64,000 nt of DNA from Lederbergia lenta NBRC 16444 (GTDB taxonomy: Bacteria > Bacillota > Bacilli > Bacillales > Bacillaceae_C): the NCBI RefSeq assembly GCF_001591545.1, contig NZ_BCVC01000008.1, positions 1 to 64,000 of the forward strand, written 5' to 3'. The first letter of the stretch is position 1. Each line of letters starts with the position of its first letter. Shown here piece after piece: positions 58,155-64,000 of the stretch. Both the position numbers and the translations under genes were made by a program. The notes under the pieces were generated by a model. It was not told where the DNA came from and did not search any database. It saw only the letters and a program-made list of their open reading frames with translations.

Positions 58155-58597
58155 ATATAAACTAATTATTCATTGGTATGTACAATCTATAAATGATTAA
58201 AATCGTTTTATATATGAAATGAAAAATGGAGATTTTTCTGAGTTTACACATTAAAGCATTAACAGTATTTGTATCATGTCATAATTATTCTTGGCTATTT
58301 TTATAATTCCTTTCAGCTCCCCTAATTGTAATCTCCTAATGTGTCCATAAAGCAAGGACTCATTATCGATTATATAAAGGGTCTTTGTTCTTCGGATGTT
58401 ATGAGTCAGCCAAGTAGGATAAGTGTGCGTAAGAAAGCATTTAGCGCTTTTAACGCACACTAATTCATTGGGCTTCCCCAAAACATATACGAATCACTCG
58501 ATAGCTTTGCTACTTACGCCACTTGACATTAATCGATGCAAAGATTCTCTCTATGGTGACCAAAAAGTCATAAAAAATTATAGAGAGGTTGATCTAA
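58155..58597. other. Noncoding stretch between the regulator and radC
   Basis: About 440 nt without a supported gene. It contains a strong hairpin (58422-58461, listed separately). A leftward 76-codon frame exists at 58251-58481 but has no good ribosome binding site or recognisable product. Confidence 0.5.
58422..58461. other. Strong hairpin, possible single-strand origin
   Basis: AGTGTGCGT (58422-58430) pairs perfectly with ACGCACACT (58453-58461). Inside it AAAGC (58434-58438) pairs with GCTTT (58446-58450), and the loop is ATTTAGC. No T-run follows. Rolling-circle elements carry hairpin single-strand origins in noncoding DNA, and this is a candidate; a terminator or regulatory RNA is possible. 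Confidence 0.4.
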
Positions 58598-59041
58598 ATG
58601 GAAATCATTTTAGAAGTAGTTCGCATTGAACAAATTATTCGAGAGGCAGAACCAGGTGTTTATTATATCATTCGTAGTCCGGAAGACGGAGCGAAGATAG
58701 CGTCTCGCTTTATTAGTCGTGATGATCGTGAAGTGTTTTTTGTTATGTGTTTAAATACGAAAAATAATGTTATCGCGGTACATCGTTGTCATGTTGGTTC
58801 ATTGAATGCCTCACTCGTTCATCCACGCGAGGTGTTTAAATCAGCAATACTTAATAACGCAGCAAGTGTAATTGTTGCGCATCAGCATCCAAGTGGTGAC
58901 ATAACATCATCGATGGAAGACATTAACGTTACAAAGAGATTAGTCGATGCTGGAAAGCTACTAGGCATCGAACTACTCGATCACCTAGTAGTAAATAGTG
59001 ACAACAGTTTTACTAGCCTTAAAGAAAGAGGCTATATTTAA
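58598..59041 (+). CDS. Stand-alone RadC-type JAMM domain protein
   Basis: The 147-aa protein is only the RadC/MPN+ domain. It keeps the putative metalloprotease-like residues E45, H95 and H97 (in HQHPSGD) and D108. The N-terminal helix-hairpin-helix part of chromosomal RadC is missing. Such short forms are common on mobile elements and next to restriction systems, but the function is unknown; a DNA repair role is not proven. AGAGAGG precedes ATG 58598. Confidence 0.88.
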   Translation: MEIILEVVRIEQIIREAEPGVYYIIRSPEDGAKIASRFISRDDREVFFVMCLNTKNNVIAVHRCHVGSLNASLVHPREVFKSAILNNAASVIVAHQHPSGDITSSMEDINVTKRLVDAGKLLGIELLDHLVVNSDNSFTSLKERGYI

Positions 59042-59218
59042 AAGGGAGAAATAGCTTTCTTTTTTTCTTCAAGATGCTACATGTAATAGCTAATGAATGA
59101 AAATGATGAGCTGTTTTATGGTAGAATATAGGGAGAAAGTATGAGAATAAAGGATCTAAACTATAAATAATTCAAAAGATAAATGAGATATTAGAATAAA
59201 CTGTAGGGAGAGTTTTCA

Positions 59219-60907
59219 TTGAATCAGGAATTGAATGACTTAAAGAAAAATTTATGGGAAGTAGCCGATGAATTACGTGCAAATTCAGGTTTAAAAGCAT
59301 CTGCATATTCGACTCCTATATTGGGGTTAATATTTTTAAAGTTCGCGGATGCTAAATACGGACAATTCAAAGATGAGATTGTAAAAGAATATGAAGCATT
59401 AAAAGGTGGAAGACGTGAAAAGAAAATAGAAGAAATTGCAATTGAAAAATGTGGGTTTTATTTACCAGAACAGTCGCGTTACTCCTATTTACTAAATTTA
59501 AGTGAAGAAGAGGATATTGCTAATAAAATAAAAGAAGCAATGGAAGGTATAGAAAAGTTTTCGCCCGAATTTGCTGGCGTATTACCAAAGGATAATTACC
59601 ATGATTTAGGTGCCGATGTTAATAATAAAATTTTAAATAGACTATTGAGAAACTTTAACGATATTCCGACAGATTTAAAAAACGATATTTTTGGTGAAGT
59701 ATATGAATACTTTTTAGGGAATTTCGCATTAGCCGAAGGTCAAGGTGGAGGAGAGTTCTACACACCAAGAACGGTTGTACGCTATATGGTTGAAGTATTG
59801 CAACCATCAGAAGGTAAAGTTTTAGATCCTGCTTGCGGATCTGGAGGAATGTTCGTTCAAACAGCACATTATGCACAAGCACATAAAGAGAAAAATGGTG
59901 GACAACCTTTAAATTTAAGAGCTTACGGTGTCGAAAGAACTGGTGAGACTGTTAAATTAGCAAAAATGAACTTATTTTTAAACAATATACGTGGTGAAAT
60001 AACAGAGGCAAACTCATATTATACTGACCCGTATGATTCCTATGGAAATTTTGATTATGTGTTAGCAAACCCACCTTTTAATGTAGATAATGTGGAATTA
60101 GATTTGGTGAAGGATCAGAAGAGGTTTAATAAATACGGTGTACCACAAACAAAAGGAAAAAAGTCCAAAGTACCAAATGCAAACTATTTATGGATTAACC
60201 AATTTGCGACTGCTTTAAATAAAACAGGAAAAGCAGCACTTGTTATGGCAAACTCGGCTTCAGACGCAGGGCATAGCGAAAAAGAAATCCGTAAAGCATT
60301 AATAGAAGATGGTATTGTTTCGCAAATGGTTGCACTTCCTTCAAATATGTTCAGTACAGTTACATTACCGGCAACACTATGGTTCTTTGATAAGCAAAAG
60401 AAAAAGGAAGATGAAATACTATTTATAGATGCACGAACTATATTTACGCAAGTAGATCGCACTTTAAGAAAGTTTTCTGATGAACAAATAAAAAACTTAG
60501 CAATTATTAATCGCTTATATGAAGAAGATAGCGAAAGTTTCTATGCACTTATTAAAGATTATGAGGGAAATAGAGATATTGCAACTTCAGAAAAGGATAA
60601 AAAGTACTTCCAAAAACAAATTGATTGGTTATTGGAACGTTTTCCAGATGGTAAATATCAAGATGTAATTGGCTTGTGTAAGGTAGCTACACTTGATGGT
60701 GAAGCTGGCATTATTGAACAAGATTATTCATTAAACCCTGGAAGGTATGTTGGAGTTGTTATAGAAGATGATGGCATGACAGCAGAGCAATTTAAACAAA
60801 ATTTATCTAGTTTAAATGATGAGTTTAAACAATTAAATGAAGAAGTAAAAGAACTGGAAGTGCAAATCCAAAAGAATTTATCTAGTTTGGTGATTGAGTA
60901 TGAATAA
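59219..60907 (+). CDS. hsdM: Type I restriction-modification methylase subunit HsdM
   Basis: HsdM methylates adenine in the recognition sequence as part of an M2S complex. The 562-aa protein has an N-terminal helical domain (ELRANSGLKASAYSTPILGLIFLKF-type), GGGEFYTPR, SAM motif LDPACGSGG (202-210) and the catalytic NPPF (284-287). The C-terminal coiled coil (about 520-560) contacts HsdS. It starts at TTG 59219 after AGGGAGAG, and its end overlaps hsdS. Confidence 0.95.
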   Translation: MNQELNDLKKNLWEVADELRANSGLKASAYSTPILGLIFLKFADAKYGQFKDEIVKEYEALKGGRREKKIEEIAIEKCGFYLPEQSRYSYLLNLSEEEDIANKIKEAMEGIEKFSPEFAGVLPKDNYHDLGADVNNKILNRLLRNFNDIPTDLKNDIFGEVYEYFLGNFALAEGQGGGEFYTPRTVVRYMVEVLQPSEGKVLDPACGSGGMFVQTAHYAQAHKEKNGGQPLNLRAYGVERTGETVKLAKMNLFLNNIRGEITEANSYYTDPYDSYGNFDYVLANPPFNVDNVELDLVKDQKRFNKYGVPQTKGKKSKVPNANYLWINQFATALNKTGKAALVMANSASDAGHSEKEIRKALIEDGIVSQMVALPSNMFSTVTLPATLWFFDKQKKKEDEILFIDARTIFTQVDRTLRKFSDEQIKNLAIINRLYEEDSESFYALIKDYEGNRDIATSEKDKKYFQKQIDWLLERFPDGKYQDVIGLCKVATLDGEAGIIEQDYSLNPGRYVGVVIEDDGMTAEQFKQNLSSLNDEFKQLNEEVKELEVQIQKNLSSLVIEYE

Positions 60908-62087
60908 ATGGGAAACTATCAAATTCAAAGACTTTGTCGCCTTGAAAAGGGGATATGATTTACCACACCATAAAAGTAAAGATGGAAATTATCCAGTTAT
61001 TGCCTCGACTAATATACGAGGGTATCATGACGAATATAAAGTGGAACCGCCTGTAGTAACGGTTGGGCGCTCAGGTTCCATAGGACAAGTACAAATCATC
61101 TACGATAAAGCATGGCCATTAAACACTACTTTATATGTAACTGATTCTAAAGGGAATAATATTAATTTTATATATTATTTTTTGCAGACAATGGGATTGG
61201 AACAGTTTAATTCAGGGGCGGGAGTCCCGACATTAAACAGAAATCATATTAACTTATTGAAAATAAAAATTCCCGATATAAAAACACAGGAAAAAATAGC
61301 AAACGTTCTTTCAACATACGATAAATTAATCGAAAACAATAATCGTAGGATTGAAATCTTAGAACAAACAGCAGAAGAAATCTATAAAGAATGGTTTGTA
61401 CGAATGAGATTTCCAGGGTATGAAAATGCGGAGTTTGATAAAGGAATACCAAAGGAATGGGATGTAAAAAAGGTTGGTGAAATAATATCATTTGATATTG
61501 GTGGTGGTTGGGGTACAGAATCACCAGAAGAAGATTCTACGAAAGAGGCCTATGTTATAAGAGGTACAGATATACCTAACATGAAGTATGGTGAAATTAA
61601 TTATGAACTATTAAGATTTCATAAAGATAGCCAACTAACAAACAGAAGATTACGATCTTCAGATATAATATTCGAGGCTTCAGGGGGAAGTAAAGATCAA
61701 AGGCTAGGAAGAACATACTATATTACTAATGAAACATTATCAATGTATGATGAAGATGTAATTTGTGCAAGTTTTTGTAAGGTAATTAGAATAGATGAAA
61801 AATACCTATCATGGTATTTTAATCATTATTTAAATTATGCATATAAAACTGAAACCTTGTCAATCTTCGAGGTACAGTCAACTGGAATATCTAACTTTGG
61901 TTTTACTAACTTTAAAAAACATCATCAAGTTTTATTACCAACAGTAGACATAATGAAGCAATTTTTTGAATTAACATATAATATGTACATTGAAAAACAA
62001 AAATTAGGAAGGAAAAACGAAAACCTAAAAAAACAGCGTGATCTTCTTTTACCACGTTTGATGAATGGTACGATTGAGGTGAAGTAA
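60900..62087 (+). CDS. hsdS: Type I restriction-modification specificity subunit HsdS
   Basis: HsdS defines the bipartite recognition sequence. The 395-aa protein has two target recognition domains (about 3-125 and 187-345), each followed by a helical conserved segment, LIENNNRRIEILEQTAEEIY and the C-terminal KQKLGRKNENLKKQRDLLLPRL. The first ends at KIKIPDIKTQEKIANVLSTYD; the two halves are the usual internal pseudo-repeat. ATG 60900 overlaps hsdM by 8 nt. The target sequence cannot be read from the protein. Confidence 0.92.
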   Translation: MNKWETIKFKDFVALKRGYDLPHHKSKDGNYPVIASTNIRGYHDEYKVEPPVVTVGRSGSIGQVQIIYDKAWPLNTTLYVTDSKGNNINFIYYFLQTMGLEQFNSGAGVPTLNRNHINLLKIKIPDIKTQEKIANVLSTYDKLIENNNRRIEILEQTAEEIYKEWFVRMRFPGYENAEFDKGIPKEWDVKKVGEIISFDIGGGWGTESPEEDSTKEAYVIRGTDIPNMKYGEINYELLRFHKDSQLTNRRLRSSDIIFEASGGSKDQRLGRTYYITNETLSMYDEDVICASFCKVIRIDEKYLSWYFNHYLNYAYKTETLSIFEVQSTGISNFGFTNFKKHHQVLLPTVDIMKQFFELTYNMYIEKQKLGRKNENLKKQRDLLLPRLMNGTIEVK

Positions 62088-62101
62088 AGGAGGGGAATAG
62101 T

Positions 62102-64000
62102 GTGAGGAAGATAATCACTGAATTTATGATAGAACAAGCTTGTATAAAAGTATTATCTGAAAATAATTACTATGAATTTATTAATGCAAATATTAGTGCG
62201 GATAAAGTGTTTGCTTCATTAAATGTTTTAGAACATGAAAATGATGGAACAGGTCGTTCCAACATACAAGAAGTAGTATTATCACAAGTGCTCTATGAAA
62301 GTTTGCAAAGATTAAATCCACATATACCTGACCGCTTTTTTAAACAAATTGTAGAGGATTTTAAACTTCCTTTTACAGATAAAGAACTAGAAGTTGTTAA
62401 CTATGAAAGATATAAACAATTAAAAAATGGTATTAAAGTAGAGTTCGAAAAAGACGGTAAGAAGCAATATGAAACAGTTCGTATTATTGACTTTAATAAT
62501 GCATCAAAAAATACGTTTACAATTGTTTCTCAAATGTGGATTAAAGGGGAAACCCAACATCGTAGACCAGATTTACTTTTATTCGTAAATGGATTACCAC
62601 TTGTGTTTAATGAGCTGAAAAATTCAGATGTTAAATTAAAAACGGCATACGATAAAAATTTACAAGATTATATTCGTGATATCCCTCAATTATTTCACTT
62701 TAACCAATTATGTGTGCTATCAAACGCATCTGAAACAAGAGTAGGAAGTTTTACAGCGAACTACAGTCACTTTTTTGAATGGCTACGTTCAACAGAGGAC
62801 GATAAATTAAATCGATCACAAATACGTTCAGAAGGCACAAGTATTCAGTATTTGTTAGATAATCTCTTGAAGCGTGAAACTTTACTAGACTATGTTGAAA
62901 ATTTTATTCTTTTTGAAAATAAACGAATAAAAATTTTAGCTAAAAACCATCAGTTCCTGGGTGTTAATAATGGTATTGAATCATTTAAAAATCGTAAAAA
63001 GTTAAATGGTAAACTAGGTGTGTTTTGGCATACACAAGGTAGCGGCAAGTCTTATTCAATGGCAATGTTTATTAATAAGATTAATAGAAAAATGACAGGA
63101 AATTTCACGTTTTTAATAGTTACAGACAGGCAAGACTTGGACGATCAGCTTTACAAAAACTTCTTAAGAACAGAAACAGTAACAGAAGAAGAGTCGGCTA
63201 ACCCTAAAAATGGTGCAGCTTTAAGAAAAGATTTACAAACGAATAAAGCCTTCCTATTTACTCTGATACAAAAGTTTCGCTATGACAAGGGAAAAAAATA
63301 TCCAGTGTTATCCGATCGAGATGACATTGTTGTTATTGTAGACGAAGCACATCGTACACAATATAAATCATTAGCGGAAAATATGAGAACAGCTCTACCG
63401 AATGCTCAATATATGGCTTTTACAGGAACGCCATTACTAGGATCTAAAAGGTTCACAAATCAATGGTTTGGTGATTATGTTAGTGAATATAACTTTGCAC
63501 AATCCATTGAAGATGGTTCAACTGTTCCTTTATATTACTCAAGAAGAGTCCCTGAAGTATGGCTAACAAATAATTTTTTAGAAGATGATTATCTAGAAAT
63601 AATCGAAAATGAAAACTTGTCACCAGAGGAAGAAAAAAGGTTATCAGATTATTATTCTAAAACAAATGAAGTACTGAAGCGTGATGATCGTTTAAATATA
63701 GTTGCACAAGATATTGTTGAACACTTCCCTAACAGGGGATATTTAGGAAAAGCAATGGTAGTATCAGTAGATAAATTTACTACTGTCAGAATGTATAACA
63801 AAGTACAATATTATTGGAATGAGAAGTTAAAAGAGTTATATCAAGAACGTTCTAACGCTCGTTCAAAAGAAGATAGAGAACGAATTAATCGCCAAATTAA
63901 ATACATGCAACAAATAGAGATGGCTGTTGTTGTTAGTGAAGATGGTGATGAAGATCAAAGGTTTAAAAATGAAGGATTAGAGATTAAAAAACATCGTGAA
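62102..64000 (+). CDS. hsdR: Type I restriction endonuclease subunit HsdR, cut by the window end
   Basis: 633 codons are open to the last base with no stop, so the C-terminus lies outside. GTG 62102 follows AAAGGAGGGG. The N-terminal nuclease has a PD-(D/E)xK signature: P156-D157 in RRPDLLLFVNG and E171-L-K173. The SF2 translocase motor follows, with Walker A TQGSGKS (311-317), VDEAHRT with D414-H417, and FTGTPLLG. HsdR cuts unmodified DNA after ATP-driven translocation. With hsdM and hsdS it forms a complete-looking type I system. Confidence 0.93.
   Translation, partial: MRKIITEFMIEQACIKVLSENNYYEFINANISADKVFASLNVLEHENDGTGRSNIQEVVLSQVLYESLQRLNPHIPDRFFKQIVEDFKLPFTDKELEVVNYERYKQLKNGIKVEFEKDGKKQYETVRIIDFNNASKNTFTIVSQMWIKGETQHRRPDLLLFVNGLPLVFNELKNSDVKLKTAYDKNLQDYIRDIPQLFHFNQLCVLSNASETRVGSFTANYSHFFEWLRSTEDDKLNRSQIRSEGTSIQYLLDNLLKRETLLDYVENFILFENKRIKILAKNHQFLGVNNGIESFKNRKKLNGKLGVFWHTQGSGKSYSMAMFINKINRKMTGNFTFLIVTDRQDLDDQLYKNFLRTETVTEEESANPKNGAALRKDLQTNKAFLFTLIQKFRYDKGKKYPVLSDRDDIVVIVDEAHRTQYKSLAENMRTALPNAQYMAFTGTPLLGSKRFTNQWFGDYVSEYNFAQSIEDGSTVPLYYSRRVPEVWLTNNFLEDDYLEIIENENLSPEEEKRLSDYYSKTNEVLKRDDRLNIVAQDIVEHFPNRGYLGKAMVVSVDKFTTVRMYNKVQYYWNEKLKELYQERSNARSKEDRERINRQIKYMQQIEMAVVVSEDGDEDQRFKNEGLEIKKHRE

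Noticed and set aside
58251-58481. Leftward 76-codon reading frame in the element
   Set aside because: No good ribosome binding site, no recognisable motif, and it overlaps the strong hairpin; probably chance.

Overview
The window is a low-GC Gram-positive chromosome segment from the order Bacillales, most likely a Bacillus-like member of the Bacillaceae. The evidence is the gene order ctsR-mcsA-mcsB-clpC-radA, yacL-ispD-ispF-gltX-cysE-cysS-mrnC-rlmB-rae1-sigH, rpmG-secE-nusG, rplKAJL-rpoBC, the str and S10/spc/alpha ribosomal clusters and ecfA1-ecfA2-ecfT-truA-rplM-rpsI, which matches the Bacillus subtilis origin-proximal region almost gene for gene. The species cannot be fixed from the sequence alone.

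Region 1 (1-8858) is the CtsR stress regulon with downstream housekeeping genes. A TTGCAT-N17-TATAAT promoter is followed directly by a CtsR operator. CtsR, McsA and the arginine kinase McsB are intact, but clpC carries an in-frame TAA at codon 495, which looks like a GAA to TAA change and separates the two ATPase domains. disA, the c-di-AMP synthase gene usually found between radA and yacL, is absent from that place. yacL, ispD and ispF follow.

Region 2 (8859-15770) holds aminoacyl-tRNA synthesis, RNA processing and sporulation control: gltX, a cysteine T-box, cysE-cysS, mrnC, rlmB, rae1, a strong promoter with sigH, then rpmG-secE. Region 3 (15770-52600) is the transcription and translation superoperon: nusG, rplK, rplA, rplJ-rplL (with an L10 leader), a 16S rRNA methyltransferase, rpoB-rpoC, rplGB-rpsL-rpsG-fusA-tuf, the S10-spc-alpha cluster from rpsJ to rplQ (with secY, adk, map and infA embedded), the ECF transporter module, truA, and rplM-rpsI with an L13 leader. 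Leaders, terminators and promoters are well preserved, and two degraded intergenic repeat copies are visible.

Region 4 (52603-64000, open at the right end) is an AT-rich integrated element next to the 3' end of rpsI. Leftward genes encode a tyrosine integrase, an excisionase-like protein, a Rep_trans/MobT-type relaxase or replication initiator, an FtsK/TcpA-type ATPase and a small unknown protein. A perfect 12-bp GC-rich inverted repeat between the relaxase and ATPase genes is a good oriT candidate. Rightward genes encode an XRE-type regulator, a stand-alone RadC (JAMM) protein and a type I restriction-modification system (hsdM, hsdS and an hsdR cut by the window end). No type IV secretion genes are seen in this part, so it resembles an integrative mobilizable element carrying restriction cargo, or the left end of a larger conjugative element. 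The integrase 3' end also encodes a terminator-like hairpin oriented to stop rpsI transcription.
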